A stretch of 64,000 nt of DNA. It comes from Fulvimarina endophytica (GTDB taxonomy: Bacteria; Pseudomonadota; Alphaproteobacteria; Rhizobiales; Rhizobiaceae). The stretch covers positions 62,001 to 126,000 of the forward strand of contig NZ_QURL01000004.1 of assembly GCF_003403015.1 (NCBI RefSeq), in the 5' to 3' direction. How positions within the stretch are numbered: position 1 is the first letter of the stretch; every line of letters starts with the position of its first letter. The translations under genes were made by a program, and so were the position numbers. The notes under the pieces are model-generated. The model searched no databases and was not told the DNA's origin. It saw nothing but the letters and a program-made list of their open reading frames with translations. Positions 50,605 to 60,160 of this stretch are shown here, in pieces.

Positions 50605-50681
<77 letters not shown>

Positions 50682-50770
50682 CCAACTCCGATGAGGCTTT
50701 CGTTCGCCCCGTTCGGTGAGCCCTATCTATTCGAGACCGATCCGAATGTGAAGCCCCGATGACAGGAAAT

Positions 50771-50806
50771 TTCGAGCCTTCGCAAAGAAAAAGTCGAAGG
50801 CTCGAA
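50771..50806 (-). terminator. Terminator after the 74-residue gene
   Basis: A perfect 12-bp stem (50771-50782 with 50795-50806) around a 12-base A-rich loop, 10 bases past the small gene's stop on the minus strand and upstream of the tRNA. Confidence 0.7.
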
Positions 50807-50816
50807 AACGAGCGGT

Positions 50817-51041
50817 TCAGGCGGGTACTTCGCCGCGATAACCGGTGAAACGGCTCTCGTACATGACGGCCGCCGCAAGCGCGGATGCGCGCGCCACGCT
50901 GAGGGCCGGCTCCGTCGCGGAGTCGCCCTGCAGGGCATGACCGAGCCTGATCATGGTGCGCGTCTTCCTCGAAGCCGCACCCGCCTTCTTGGACGACGCC
51001 TTCAGGCCGCCGAAAATAACCGTTTTATGATTGAACCACAT
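50817..51041 (-). CDS. Small basic hypothetical protein
   Basis: 74 residues. The ATG at 51041 has AGGAG eight bases upstream, and a terminator follows, so the gene is probably real. The N-terminal half is basic (K-A-S-S-K-K-A-G-A-A-S-R-K-T-R) and the rest is an Ala-rich helix (L-S-V-A-R-A-S-A-L-A-A-A-V). No family recognised. A lux-box-like dyad lies 145 bases upstream. Confidence 0.6.
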   Translation of the reverse strand: MWFNHKTVIFGGLKASSKKAGAASRKTRTMIRLGHALQGDSATEPALSVARASALAAAVMYESRFTGYRGEVPA

Positions 51042-51373
51042 CGCTGAACTCCTGACTGCGCATGCTCATTTCGCCGCCCCTGTGTCACACGTCGATCCGC
51101 GGCGCCAGAGGCTGGGAAACACAAAGCCGCGATTTCCTGCATCCCTTATGTCGCAATGGTTTCGCGAAGATGACGATCGCTGCCCGACCCCCTGGATTTC
51201 GGGGGTCGTCGACGGTTTTTCAAGCGGTTCGGGGTGGGTTCCGGCTGGGGCTGAATGGGGTGCCGGACTGTCTTCGAAACGCATGCGAATGGGGTGGCCT
51301 GCCTTCAGCTTTTCCACCGGTCCGAAGACAGGCGAAACGGCCTTCGTACTCGCCGGGTCGGCGCGACCGGCGG
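51042..51373. promoter_or_regulatory. Region upstream of the 74-residue gene, containing a lux-box-like dyad
   Basis: 332 bases without a gene, between the small gene and the end of the extensin-like gene. It holds the dyad at 51186-51207: GACCCCC and GGGGGTC with an 8-base spacer. Its core, ACCCCC-N8-GGGGGT, repeats that of the dyad before luxI. Confidence 0.45.
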
Positions 51374-52309
51374 TCACTTGCAGTAGGGGTTTTTCCGGGC
51401 CGCGAGATCGAAGTGGAAGTGATGGGCGTGATCGGCATCGGTCCCGGGTCCGAGGACGGTCGTGAAGGGACCGCAGGCACCCTTGCGAAGGACATCGAGA
51501 AAGCGCCGTTCGGTGGACCCCTCCTTGGCCGGCGCGACAGCGACCTCGCCGTCGCTGAAGACGAACGCGCCGATATCGACCGCCGATCCCCGCGCATGTT
51601 CCGAGATCTTCGCATTGGAGTTCCGGTTACGGCAGACATAGGTGGAGACTTGGGCAATGCCGGTGAGCTCGCGATCGGGATAGATCGCCTTGGCGGCCGG
51701 CACGACGGTCTCGATCATCCAGGCGTCGAGTGCATCGGCGGTGGGGCACCACATCTGCGTGCGCGTCTCCAAGGCGAGACCGTTGGAGAATCGATCGAGC
51801 GACACAGGCCTCAGGACGCCGCAGCGGCCTTCGCTGACGGAGGGTGATGTCTCGAAGCGCACGCCCTTCGCCTCGAGTGCCGCTTCGCAGGACAGCGAGG
51901 CGGCAATGGCCGAGGCAGCCCGCGCGGCATCGGCCGAGGAGACCGGCGGCCGGGCCCGCTCGGCAGGAGCAGCAAGAGCCGGGACCACCGCCGGTGATTC
52001 CGTCTCCGGTGGCGGCCCATCACTCTCGACGGTCGTTCTGGAGGTCTGCGGGTTTACCTGAGGCACATCCGCCGGGTCACGCGGCTGCGGGATCGGGGGA
52101 TCGATGGAGGCATCGGCAGCTTCTGTGCCGGGTGCCTCGGGGCCCCCGGCGCGGCTGGTTTGCGCCGCCTGCCCCGTGCCGGGCGCGCCGGATGCCTCGT
52201 CGGGCCGGGCATCGGGCAGAGGAATATCGCCGGACGCTTCCTGCGCGATCGCACCGAGCGACCAGAGGACCATTCCCGCAAGAACATACGATCCAAGCAC
52301 TTTTCCCAT
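51374..52309 (-). CDS. Extensin family protein (probable peptidoglycan LD- or DD-endopeptidase fold), exported
   Basis: 311 residues from the ATG at 52309 with GGAGGAAG upstream. Signal peptide (residues 1-22, ending G-A-I-A-Q), then a ~110-residue Pro/Ala/Glu-rich linker, then an extensin-like C-terminal domain of about 180 residues. That domain shows S-E-H-A-R-G-S-A-V-D-I-G-A-F, H-A-H-H-F-H-F-D and a terminal N-P-Y-C-K, a peptidase M15-like metal-site layout. Probably acts on cell wall in the periplasm. Confidence 0.85.
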   Translation of the reverse strand: MGKVLGSYVLAGMVLWSLGAIAQEASGDIPLPDARPDEASGAPGTGQAAQTSRAGGPEAPGTEAADASIDPPIPQPRDPADVPQVNPQTSRTTVESDGPPPETESPAVVPALAAPAERARPPVSSADAARAASAIAASLSCEAALEAKGVRFETSPSVSEGRCGVLRPVSLDRFSNGLALETRTQMWCPTADALDAWMIETVVPAAKAIYPDRELTGIAQVSTYVCRNRNSNAKISEHARGSAVDIGAFVFSDGEVAVAPAKEGSTERRFLDVLRKGACGPFTTVLGPGTDADHAHHFHFDLAARKNPYCK

Positions 52310-52389
52310 GGCGGCTTCCTCCTCACCGGTCAGTCCTCGAACCTCCGCCCGACCCGTGGCCGTATTGCGACCGGATCCGACGACGCCGA

Positions 52390-52995
52390 TCAGCGGAGTG
52401 TGGCGCGGGCCCGGATCAGGCGGGCCGTCGTCGTGACGGCGGTCAGAAGCGCGAAGATGACGGCGAGAAAAGGAAACCAGGTGGGGAACAGACAGAAGAG
52501 CGCGAAGAAGACGAAGGTCTCCGTTCCCTCCATCAGGCCTTGCGTGAAGGCGAGCGCCTTGCCGCCGCGAAGGTCTTCCGCCCGCCCCTGCTTCTCCAGC
52601 ATGAGAGCGAAGGCGAGCACGCTGCCGCCATTGACGTAGAAGGCGAGAAGGAGAATGGCGCCCGCTAGCCCGTTCGCTTGCGGATCCGCGAGAACGAAGG
52701 CGAGTGGGATCGCCCCGTAGAAGCCGAAATCGAGGACGATATCGAGAAGGCCACCGAAGTCCGTGGGCCCGGAGCGCCGCGCCACGGCGCCGTCCAGCGC
52801 GTCGCAGAGGCGCGACAGGATGCCGAGGAGAAGACCTGCGATGAATGCCCCTTCGGCGATCTGCCATGCAGCAAGGAGCCCGATCGCGAAGCCAGCGAGA
52901 CTGACCCCGTTTGCCGTCACGCCCATCGCTGCGAGCCCGCCCGCGATGAGATTGACGAGGGGATCGATCCTGGGTCTGAGCCGTGCATCGAGCAT
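52390..52995 (-). CDS. CDP-alcohol phosphatidyltransferase family protein
   Basis: About 201 residues from the ATG at 52995; the frame is open further upstream and the start is uncertain. The catalytic motif D-A-L-D-G-A-V-A-R-x7-G-x3-D-x3-D is complete (to L-L-D-I-V-L-D). Five to six hydrophobic helices. It is separate from the other CDP-alcohol gene near 20 kb and probably makes a phospholipid head group. Gap of 80 bases to the extensin-like gene. Confidence 0.85.
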   Translation of the reverse strand: MLDARLRPRIDPLVNLIAGGLAAMGVTANGVSLAGFAIGLLAAWQIAEGAFIAGLLLGILSRLCDALDGAVARRSGPTDFGGLLDIVLDFGFYGAIPLAFVLADPQANGLAGAILLLAFYVNGGSVLAFALMLEKQGRAEDLRGGKALAFTQGLMEGTETFVFFALFCLFPTWFPFLAVIFALLTAVTTTARLIRARATLR

Positions 52996-53213
52996 TTGAA
53001 GCGGAGCGTTCCTGAAAGACACGGCGAAGAGGGGCCGAGTATAGGACCGGCGCTGAGCCCGCGTCACGCCCCCGAGCCTGTCCGGCACGATTATCATGCG
53101 GGGATGAACATGAACGGTTGGGCAGGCACCGGCTTCGCGCCTCGCCATGGGATGTGGCGAGCCTATGTTCCCGGCACGAGAGACAATCGCCAAACCTGCC
53201 CGAGGAGGGTCGC

Positions 53214-53609
53214 GTGTATCAGTTGAAGACCCAGGATATCCTCGTATCGGTGACGCCGGTCTATCTCGAGGAACAGTCCGAACCGAGCGAAGGCCGCTAT
53301 ATCTGGGCCTATACGATCTCGATCGAGAATCTGGGCGAGGAGACGGTTCAGCTTGTGGACCGCTACTGGCATATCACCGATGCTAAGGGGAACGTGCAGG
53401 AGGTCTCCGGTCCCGGTGTCGTCGGCGACCAGCCGGTGATCGCGCCCGGCGACAGCTACACCTACACCTCCGGATGCCCCCTACCGACGCCCTCGGGCAT
53501 CATGCAGGGCCATTACGGCATGCGCGACGACAAGGGCGCCCGCTTCAAGGTCGCGGTGCCGCCCTTCTCCCTCGACATGCCGCAGACGGGACGCCGCACG
53601 CTGAACTGA
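53214..53609 (+). CDS. apaG: ApaG domain protein
   Basis: 131 residues from a GTG at 53214 with GAGGAGG five bases upstream, which decides the start. The G-x-G-x-x-G motif is G-P-G-V-V-G near residue 65, and the fold has P-G-D-S-Y-T-Y-T-S-G-C and M-x-G-H-Y. ApaG is linked to Mg/Co homeostasis and resistance; biochemical role unsettled. Convergent with hslO, the usual alphaproteobacterial neighbour. Confidence 0.95.
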   Translation: MYQLKTQDILVSVTPVYLEEQSEPSEGRYIWAYTISIENLGEETVQLVDRYWHITDAKGNVQEVSGPGVVGDQPVIAPGDSYTYTSGCPLPTPSGIMQGHYGMRDDKGARFKVAVPPFSLDMPQTGRRTLN

Positions 53610-53676
53610 GCGGACGCGTCGAAGCTGCGGCCGCCGATCCCGCTCGAGCACCGGCGACCGTCACTCTCCCAAGCGC

Positions 53677-54717
53677 TCAGGCGTGAGAGCCGCCCTGCCC
53701 GGTCTCGTCGGTGTCCGCAGCCGCACTCGGCTCGAACTCGTCCGGCGAGAAGACGTATTCGGTCGAGCAGAATTCGCACGTCACCTCGACCTTGCCGTCC
53801 TCGATGCTCTCGGCGAACTCTTCCCTTGAGAAGCTCTCGAGCACCGAGCGGATGCGTTCGCGCGAACAGGAACAGTCGTCGGCAACGGGATTGGACGGGA
53901 AGACGCTGACCCCGCGTTCGTGGAAGAGGCGGTAGAGCAGCCTTTCGACGCCGACCTTCGGATCCGTGAGCTCCGAGGCGTCGACCGTATCGACGAGGGC
54001 GCGGGTCTCCAGCCAGGTGTCGTCGAATTCGACCGTATCCTCGACATCCGCATCCTCCGGCCCGTCCCCGCCCGGCAGGTCCGGCATGCGCATGCGGTCG
54101 GGTGAATCAGGAAGGAACTGAACCACCATCCCGCCGGCGCGCCAGCTCTCCTTGAACCCGTCCTCGCCACGCTGGGCGATCCGCGCCACCGCGAGCTTCA
54201 CGGTCGTCGGAATCTGCTCGGACTGGCGGAAATAGGATTCGGCCACCTCCTCCATGGAGGAGCCATTGAGTTCGACGATGCCCTGATAGCGCTGGGTGTA
54301 CTCGCCCTGATCCACCGTGAGGGCGAGAATGCCGGCGCCCAGTAGCGCTTCGGGCGTCGTGGCGTTCGCCTCGATCGCCCTGGCGAGCTTCTCCTCGTCG
54401 AAGCGGGCATAGGCCCGCACGGAGGACGGCGTCGTGAAGTCCACGACGAGAAGGTCCACCGCGCCATCGGTCTGGGTCTGGGAGATGAACTTGCCGTCGA
54501 ACTTGAGGGACGTGCCCAGGAGAACCGTCAGCACGATCATTTCCGCGAGGAGGCGCGCGACGGGTTCGGGATAGTCGTGTCGATCCAGAATGGAGTCGAG
54601 CATCGGTCCGAGCTGGACCGCACGCCCGCGCGCATCGAGCGGTTCCACGTGAAACGGCACGACCGCGTCGTCGCCCGCCAGCGTCATCTCGGCGAGCGTA
54701 GTCTCTTCCTGCGCCAT
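53677..54717 (-). CDS. hslO: Redox-regulated chaperone Hsp33
   Basis: 346 residues from the ATG at 54717. The C-terminal zinc switch is C-S-C-S-R-E-R and C-E-F-C-S, so all four cysteines are present. The chaperone becomes active under oxidative plus unfolding stress. It has an acidic insert (about 220-240) and an acidic C-terminal tail. Encoded 4 bases after argF, in the standard argD-argF-hslO order. Confidence 0.95.
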   Translation of the reverse strand: MAQEETTLAEMTLAGDDAVVPFHVEPLDARGRAVQLGPMLDSILDRHDYPEPVARLLAEMIVLTVLLGTSLKFDGKFISQTQTDGAVDLLVVDFTTPSSVRAYARFDEEKLARAIEANATTPEALLGAGILALTVDQGEYTQRYQGIVELNGSSMEEVAESYFRQSEQIPTTVKLAVARIAQRGEDGFKESWRAGGMVVQFLPDSPDRMRMPDLPGGDGPEDADVEDTVEFDDTWLETRALVDTVDASELTDPKVGVERLLYRLFHERGVSVFPSNPVADDCSCSRERIRSVLESFSREEFAESIEDGKVEVTCEFCSTEYVFSPDEFEPSAAADTDETGQGGSHA

Positions 54718-54721
54718 GAAG

Positions 54722-55666
54722 TCAGGTCTCCTGTGCGAGCCCCATTCCATCGCCGCCGACCGCACCGAACACCCAGGCCATGATGGACTTCTGGGCGTGG
54801 AGCCGATTTTCGGCTTCGTCGAAGACCACCGATTGCGGGCCGTCCATGACCGCGTCGGTGACCTCCTCGCCCCGGTGCGCCGGAAGGCAATGCATGAAGA
54901 GGGCTTCGGATTTGGCATGCGCCATCAGGCTCTCGTTCACCTGATAGGGCATGAAGATCGTATGGCCGCGTGCTTCGGCCTCGCGGCCCATGGATACCCA
55001 GGTATCGGTGATGACGCAGTCCGCGCCGCTCACCGCCTCGACCGGGTCATTGGTAGTTAGGATCTCCGCGCCCTCGTTGCGAGCCCAGTCGACATAGCGG
55101 GGATCGGCCTCCGAGCCTTCGGGCGTCGCGATGGTCATCTTGAACCCGAACCGGGCCGCAGCCTCGATCCAGGACGCCGTGACATTGTTGCCGTCGCCGA
55201 CCCAGGCGAAAGTCTTGCCCTTCACCGAGCCGCGCTTCTCCTCGAAGGTGAGGATGTCGGCCATGATCTGGCAGGGATGGGTATCGTCCGTCAGACCGTT
55301 GATGACCGGGACGGTCGCGTTCTCCGCGAGCTCCAGAAGGCGCGCATGTTCGGTGGTGCGGATCATGATCGCATCCACGTAGCGCGACATCACCCGTGCG
55401 GTATCGGCGATCGTCTCGGAGCGGCCGAGCTGCATTTCGGTGCCGGACAGGAACAGCGTCTCGCCGCCGAGCTGGCGCATGCCCACGTCGAAGGAGACGC
55501 GCGTACGGGTGGAAGGCTTGTCGAAGATCATCGCCAGCATCTTGCCGGCGAGCGGCTTGGGCTCCCGGCCCTTCAGCGTCTTGCGATGGGCGGCGTCCGC
55601 GATCATCGCCTTGAGGTCGGCAGCGGGAACGGCCGCGATATCGAGAAAGTGCTTCGGATGGGTCAT
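54722..55666 (-). CDS. argF: Ornithine carbamoyltransferase
   Basis: 314 residues. The carbamoyl-phosphate loop [10 protein letters not shown], the H-P-C-Q motif (T-H-P-C-Q-I) and the ornithine-site H-C-L-P-A-H-R-G are intact. It forms citrulline in arginine biosynthesis in the cytoplasm. It lies 31 bases downstream of argD in the same operon. Confidence 0.97.
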   Translation of the reverse strand: MTHPKHFLDIAAVPAADLKAMIADAAHRKTLKGREPKPLAGKMLAMIFDKPSTRTRVSFDVGMRQLGGETLFLSGTEMQLGRSETIADTARVMSRYVDAIMIRTTEHARLLELAENATVPVINGLTDDTHPCQIMADILTFEEKRGSVKGKTFAWVGDGNNVTASWIEAAARFGFKMTIATPEGSEADPRYVDWARNEGAEILTTNDPVEAVSGADCVITDTWVSMGREAEARGHTIFMPYQVNESLMAHAKSEALFMHCLPAHRGEEVTDAVMDGPQSVVFDEAENRLHAQKSIMAWVFGAVGGDGMGLAQET

Positions 55667-55697
55667 CTATCGGTCGATCGGTTCGGGGACGAACGCC

Positions 55698-56912
55698 TCA
55701 GGCGTTCCTGTCTTGGCGCGAAAGCGTCGCCGCGCCGGCTTCGAGACGCTGGACGGCCTCACGGATCTCTTCGGCGGTGATCGTCAGCGGCGGCAGGAGG
55801 CGGACCACATTGTCGCCCGCCGGAACCGAGAGCAGGCCATGCTCCCGCAGCGCGGCGACGAGTTCGGTATTGGCGCCGACGGCCTTCAAGCCGATGAGGA
55901 GACCGGACCCGCGGATATCGGCGATGACGTCGGGGAAGCGATCCTTCACCGACTCGAGAGCCTGCTTGAAGAGGATCGCCTTGTCGCGGACGGCGACGAG
56001 GAAATCCTCCTCGAGGACCACGTCGAGAACGGCATTGCCGACCGCCATCGCAAGCGGGTTTCCGCCATAGGTCGAGCCATGGGTGCCGGCGACCATCGCG
56101 CTCGCGACCGCCTCGGTGGCAAGGCAGGCGCCCAGTGGAAAGCCGCCGCCGATGCCCTTGGCGGAGGCGAGGATATCCGGCTCGGCGCCGCCCGCGTTCT
56201 GATGGGCGAAGAAACGGCCGGTGCGGCCGATCCCCGTCTGGACCTCGTCATAGATGAGGAGAATGCCGAGCTCGTCGCACAATTCGCGAAGACCGGTGAG
56301 GCAGGGCAGCGGCACCGGGCGCACGCCGCCCTCGCCTTGAACCGGCTCGATCAGGATCGCAGCGACGGTCGGCCCGCCCGCCGCCTCGCGCAGGGCATCG
56401 TGATCGCCGAAGGGCAGCTGGACGAAGCCGGGCGCCTTCGGGCCGAAGCCCTCCATGTACTTCGCCTGCCCCCCGGCCGCGATCGTGCCGAGGGTCCGCC
56501 CGTGGAAGGCGCCTTCGAAGGTGAGAATGTCGATGCGCTCGGGCGCGCCGTTCGCATAGTGATAGCGGCGAGCCGACTTGATCGCGCATTCCAGCGCCTC
56601 GGCACCGGAATTGGTGAAGAAGACACGATCCGCGAAGCTGGCCTCGCACAGGCGCGCGGCGAGGCGCTTCTGGCCCGGGATCTCGAAGAGGTTCGAGACA
56701 TGCCAGAGCTTCTCGGCCTGCGCCTTCAGCGCCTCCACCAGATGCGGATGGGCATGGCCGAGGGAATTGACCGCGACGCCGCCCGCGCAGTCGAGATATC
56801 GCTTGCCGTCCGACCCGGTCAGCCACACGCCCTCGCCTTTGTCGAAGGAGAGCGGGGCGCGATTATAGGTGGGGTAGATCGGCGAGGCGGACTCGGCAGT
56901 TGCGGCAGGCAT
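55698..56912 (-). CDS. argD: Acetylornithine aminotransferase
   Basis: 404 residues from the ATG at 56912; an ATG at 56969 would put the start directly against a hairpin and is less likely. The class III motif with the PLP lysine is [14 protein letters not shown], and E-x-V-Q-G-E-G-G and L-I-Y-D-E-V-Q-T-G are intact. It converts N-acetylglutamate semialdehyde to N-acetylornithine. First gene of argD-argF-hslO, divergent from gcrA. Confidence 0.95.
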   Translation of the reverse strand: MPAATAESASPIYPTYNRAPLSFDKGEGVWLTGSDGKRYLDCAGGVAVNSLGHAHPHLVEALKAQAEKLWHVSNLFEIPGQKRLAARLCEASFADRVFFTNSGAEALECAIKSARRYHYANGAPERIDILTFEGAFHGRTLGTIAAGGQAKYMEGFGPKAPGFVQLPFGDHDALREAAGGPTVAAILIEPVQGEGGVRPVPLPCLTGLRELCDELGILLIYDEVQTGIGRTGRFFAHQNAGGAEPDILASAKGIGGGFPLGACLATEAVASAMVAGTHGSTYGGNPLAMAVGNAVLDVVLEEDFLVAVRDKAILFKQALESVKDRFPDVIADIRGSGLLIGLKAVGANTELVAALREHGLLSVPAGDNVVRLLPPLTITAEEIREAVQRLEAGAATLSRQDRNA

Positions 56913-57332
56913 GATCGTCACGGGGTCCCAGAGGAAGAACGGTCGGCGACGTGATCCCTCAAAATACATTGAGCCTGCCGCATGGGCAGGCTCCTCATCG
57001 AGAGGGGATCGCGACCTCTCGGCATGATCTATACCATCAAGACCACCGATTATGTCAACGAAACCGCAGGAAACGGGCGATCCGGGCGGCGCATCGGCGC
57101 GGAACCCGCGAAGTGACGGGCGTTTGGCGGCAAAGGTTGGGGAAAAGAAGGCGCCAGGCGGGCCGCCTGCGCCTCAAGTCTTGTAACGCAGTTGCAGCGC
57201 ATTATAGATTGGACGGAACGACACGATATTTCGTAGTCAAGCTCGGCCATCACTCAACATGCTGTGGGTTGGAGCGCTCCGATAGCGCCTCTTCTCCAGA
57301 CGTCCGGCCGAAAGCGGCGAAAGGATAGATCG
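56913..57332. promoter_or_regulatory. Divergent argD / gcrA control region
   Basis: 420 bases without a gene. It contains a hairpin at 56971-56993 (9-bp stem, GCATG loop) in the argD leader, and a second inverted repeat at about 56999-57021 (7-bp arms). The region 57180-57250 is AT-richer. GANTC (CcrM) sites before gcrA were looked for and not seen in the last 150 bases. Confidence 0.5.
56971..56993 (-). promoter_or_regulatory. Hairpin in the argD leader
   Basis: GAGCCTGCC at 56971-56979 pairs exactly with GGCAGGCTC at 56985-56993. On the minus strand it ends 59 bases before the argD start, so it would be in the 5' leader; there is no T run, so attenuation is unproven. Confidence 0.45.
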
Positions 57333-57932
57333 ATGAGTTGGACCGACGAACGCGTCAGCACTCTGAGGCAGCTCTGGACCGAGGGCCATAGCGCCAGTCA
57401 GATCGCGGATCGACTGGGCGGCGTCACGCGCAATGCGGTGATCGGCAAGGCGCATCGGCTGAAGCTCGAATCGCGCGGAAAGACCGCGAATGGCGGAGCC
57501 GAGGCTGGCGTCGAGGACGAGACCGTGACCGCGAGAGCGGTCGAGGTGGAAGTCGAGGAGGTTCGCCTCGCACCCCGCGTGGAGATCGTCGAGGAGACGG
57601 TCGTCGCGGGTCGCTTCGCGGCAGCGAGCGCCGCATCCGCACCGCGTCCTCAGTCCTTCGGGGCGACGGCGCTGAAGATGGAACCCGAAGAGTCCTTCGA
57701 TCCCCAGCCGGAGATCGAGGAAAGCGCCGAGAGCGAAACCGGGGAGGTTCTGCCGATCGCGCGCAAGCTGACCCTCGTCCAGCTGACGGAGCGCACCTGC
57801 AAATGGCCGGTCGGCGATCCCATGCAGGACGATTTCCACTTCTGCGGAAACCCCTCGCGCGACAGCTCCCCCTATTGCGAGTTCCATGCCAAGCTCGCTT
57901 TCCAAGCGGTCGATCGCCGGCGGATTCGCTGA
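57333..57932 (+). CDS. gcrA: GcrA cell-cycle regulator
   Basis: 199 residues from the ATG at 57333 with AAGGATAG upstream. The N-terminal GcrA DNA-binding motif M-S-W-T-D-E-R-V-S-T-L-R-Q-L-W and G-V-T-R-N-A-V-I-G-K-A-H-R-L is unmistakable; the C-terminal C-K-W-P-V-G-D-P and F-C-G-N domain binds sigma70. The middle is acidic and variable. GcrA is an alphaproteobacterial regulator of S-phase genes that recognises methylated GANTC. Divergent from argD, as in many Rhizobiales. Confidence 0.97.
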   Translation: MSWTDERVSTLRQLWTEGHSASQIADRLGGVTRNAVIGKAHRLKLESRGKTANGGAEAGVEDETVTARAVEVEVEEVRLAPRVEIVEETVVAGRFAAASAASAPRPQSFGATALKMEPEESFDPQPEIEESAESETGEVLPIARKLTLVQLTERTCKWPVGDPMQDDFHFCGNPSRDSSPYCEFHAKLAFQAVDRRRIR

Positions 57933-57960
57933 GGCTGGCGATCTTCCAGGACGGAATTTC

Positions 57961-57997
57961 AGAAAGGGCGGATGCGGGCGACGCGTCCGCCCTTTCT
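57961..57997. terminator. Strong hairpin terminator between gcrA and nadD
   Basis: A 16-bp stem (57961-57976 with 57982-57997, one G-T pair) with a GGCGA loop, A/T flanks on both arms. It separates the convergent gcrA and nadD genes and probably works in both directions. Confidence 0.85.
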
Positions 57998-58098
57998 GCA
58001 TGTTTGAGGAGAGCTACCCAGTCGTGGGCCTGTCCCGGCGCGCGATCGTTTGGGAAGACGGGTTCGATGGCTCGCCCCGTGGTGCGGTCCGGGAAATG

Positions 58099-58722
58099 TC
58101 AGGACCTGTTTCGCATGGCGGTCGACGAGATCGCCTTGCGGGCCCCGTGCAGGAAGACCCAGGCGGGTGCGGACCGGCCGGGAAGGTCGCCCGCCTCGTT
58201 CTCGGGCAGGCGGAAGCGGCGATAGCGCAGCGCGAATTTCGAGGAGAGGGTCGCGAGCGTGTCGCCCGGTCGATCGACGATCGCGATCGGTACGGTCTCC
58301 GCGATCGTCTGCCAGTCCTGCCAGCGATGAAAGCTGGCGAGCCCGTCGGCGCCCATCACCCAGACGAAGCGTAGATGCGGGGCGCGTTCGCGCAGGATGC
58401 GGATGGTATCGGCGGTGTAGCGCACGTCGAACGCCGCCTCGAGACCTGTAGCGCGGTGTCTCGGGCCTCTCGCGAGCCCGCGGACGGCATCGATCCTCTC
58501 CCCGAGAGGTTTGAGTTCGCCGTGATCCTTCAGCGGATTTCCGGGCGTGACCAGCCACCAGACCGCGTCGAGCCCCAGCCGCTTGATCGCCCGCTCCGCG
58601 ACGAGCAAATGTCCCTCATGGGGCGGATTGAACGAGCCGCCGTAAAGGCCGATCGCCTGACCGCGCCCGGCAGCCGGCAGGCGCAGGTCGCGGCAGGACG
58701 GATCTTCGGACAGACCGGCCAT
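58099..58722 (-). CDS. nadD: Nicotinate-nucleotide adenylyltransferase
   Basis: 207 residues from the ATG at 58722. The nucleotidyltransferase motif G-G-S-F-N-P-P-H-E-G-H and the C-terminal I-S-S-T-A-M-R motif are intact. It makes nicotinate adenine dinucleotide in NAD synthesis. It lies 26 bases after proA in the obgE-proB-proA-nadD order; rsfS and rlmH, which usually follow in Rhizobiales, are absent here. Confidence 0.95.
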   Translation of the reverse strand: MAGLSEDPSCRDLRLPAAGRGQAIGLYGGSFNPPHEGHLLVAERAIKRLGLDAVWWLVTPGNPLKDHGELKPLGERIDAVRGLARGPRHRATGLEAAFDVRYTADTIRILRERAPHLRFVWVMGADGLASFHRWQDWQTIAETVPIAIVDRPGDTLATLSSKFALRYRRFRLPENEAGDLPGRSAPAWVFLHGARKAISSTAMRNRS

Positions 58723-58748
58723 GCCGGCAGGCGCAAGCGCGGGGACGG

Positions 58749-60062
58749 TCAGGGACGCGTCTGCCCGCTGCCGCGCACCCGGTAGTTGAAGCTCGTCAGC
58801 TGTTCGAGGCCGACGGGCCCGCGCGCATGCATCTTGCCGGTGGCGATCCCGATCTCGGCGCCCATGCCGAATTCGCCGCCATCGGCGAACTGGGTCGAGG
58901 CGTTGTGGAGAAGGATGGCGGAATCGATGCCGGTCATGAAGCGCTCCACGGCGGCCGGATCCTCCGCGACGATCGCCTCGGTGTGGTGGGACGAATGGGC
59001 CTCGATGAAGTCGACGGCATCCCCGACCCCGTCGACGAGCGCGACGGACAGGATCGCGTCGAGATATTCGGTGGCGAAGTCCTGATCCGATGCAGGGACG
59101 GCCCCGGCGAAGAGCTCGCACACCTCCGTCGTTCCCCGGATCTCGCAGCCTTTCTCCGAGAGCGCACTGAGGATCGGGACGAGATGGGTGTCCTTCACGG
59201 CGCGATCGACGAGGAGGGTTTCGGCCGCGCCGCAGACGCCGGTCCGGCGCATCTTGGCGTTGACGGCGATCGACACCGCCATTTCGAGATCCGCCGAACG
59301 GTCCACATAGAGGTGACAGAGGCCTTCGAGATGGGCGAAGACCGGGACGCGCGCCTCGGACTGGACGCGTGCGACGAGGCTCTTGCCGCCTCGCGGCACG
59401 ATGACGTCGACATTGCCGCCGAGACCCTTCAGCATCTCGCCGACGGCCGCCCGATCGGTCGAGGGAACGATCTGGATCGCATCCTCGGGCAGGCCCGCCT
59501 GCACGAGCCCCGCGCGCAGAGCCGCATGGATCGCCGCCGACGAGCGAGTAGAGTCCGATCCGCCGCGCAGAATGACGGCATTGCCGGATTTCAGGCATAG
59601 CGCGCCGGCATCGGCGGTGACATTGGGGCGGCTCTCATAGATGACCCCGATGACGCCGAGCGGCGTTCGCACACGGCTGATCTGAAGGCCGTTCGGCCTC
59701 GTCCAGGACGCGATTTCGGCGCCGACCGGATCGGGAAGGTCGGCGATGGTGCGCAGGCCCTCGGACATCGCGACGATCCGCGCGGCGTTGAGCGTGAGAC
59801 GATCGATCGAAGATGCCGGATAGCCCTTCTCCTGGGCCGTTGCGACGTCGATCTCGTTCTCTGCGAGGATCGATCCCATGGAGGCGACGAGCGCATCGGC
59901 CATTCCATGCAGCGCGCGGTTCTTCGTCTCGGTCGGGGCGGTCGACAGATGGCGCGCGGCCGCGCGTGCGCGCTTGCCGATTTCCTCCATCAGAGCCGGG
60001 ATCGAAGCAGGCGATGCGTCGGAATTCTGCGCTTCGGTGTCCGGGCTGTAGACCGTATCCAT
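58749..60062 (-). CDS. proA: Gamma-glutamyl phosphate reductase
   Basis: 437 residues. The catalytic cysteine is in [12 protein letters not shown], and the aldehyde dehydrogenase-type segment [15 protein letters not shown] is intact. It makes glutamate semialdehyde in proline synthesis from the product of ProB. An HdeD-like gene separates it from proB. Confidence 0.97.
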   Translation of the reverse strand: MDTVYSPDTEAQNSDASPASIPALMEEIGKRARAAARHLSTAPTETKNRALHGMADALVASMGSILAENEIDVATAQEKGYPASSIDRLTLNAARIVAMSEGLRTIADLPDPVGAEIASWTRPNGLQISRVRTPLGVIGVIYESRPNVTADAGALCLKSGNAVILRGGSDSTRSSAAIHAALRAGLVQAGLPEDAIQIVPSTDRAAVGEMLKGLGGNVDVIVPRGGKSLVARVQSEARVPVFAHLEGLCHLYVDRSADLEMAVSIAVNAKMRRTGVCGAAETLLVDRAVKDTHLVPILSALSEKGCEIRGTTEVCELFAGAVPASDQDFATEYLDAILSVALVDGVGDAVDFIEAHSSHHTEAIVAEDPAAVERFMTGIDSAILLHNASTQFADGGEFGMGAEIGIATGKMHARGPVGLEQLTSFNYRVRGSGQTRP

Positions 60063-60160
60063 GATGGGCGTCCTTGCTTTGTCCTGCGCCGGAAGGCCGG
60101 CGGACCCGAGGTTTAAAGCCGCGGGCCCTTCGCATCAAGCAGCGCGAGCAAAGATCGCTC

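Noticed and set aside
52310..52867. A longer frame for the extensin-like gene reaching to 52867
   Set aside because: The upstream part overlaps the CDP-alcohol gene out of frame; the ATG at 52309 has a strong Shine-Dalgarno and begins a signal peptide.
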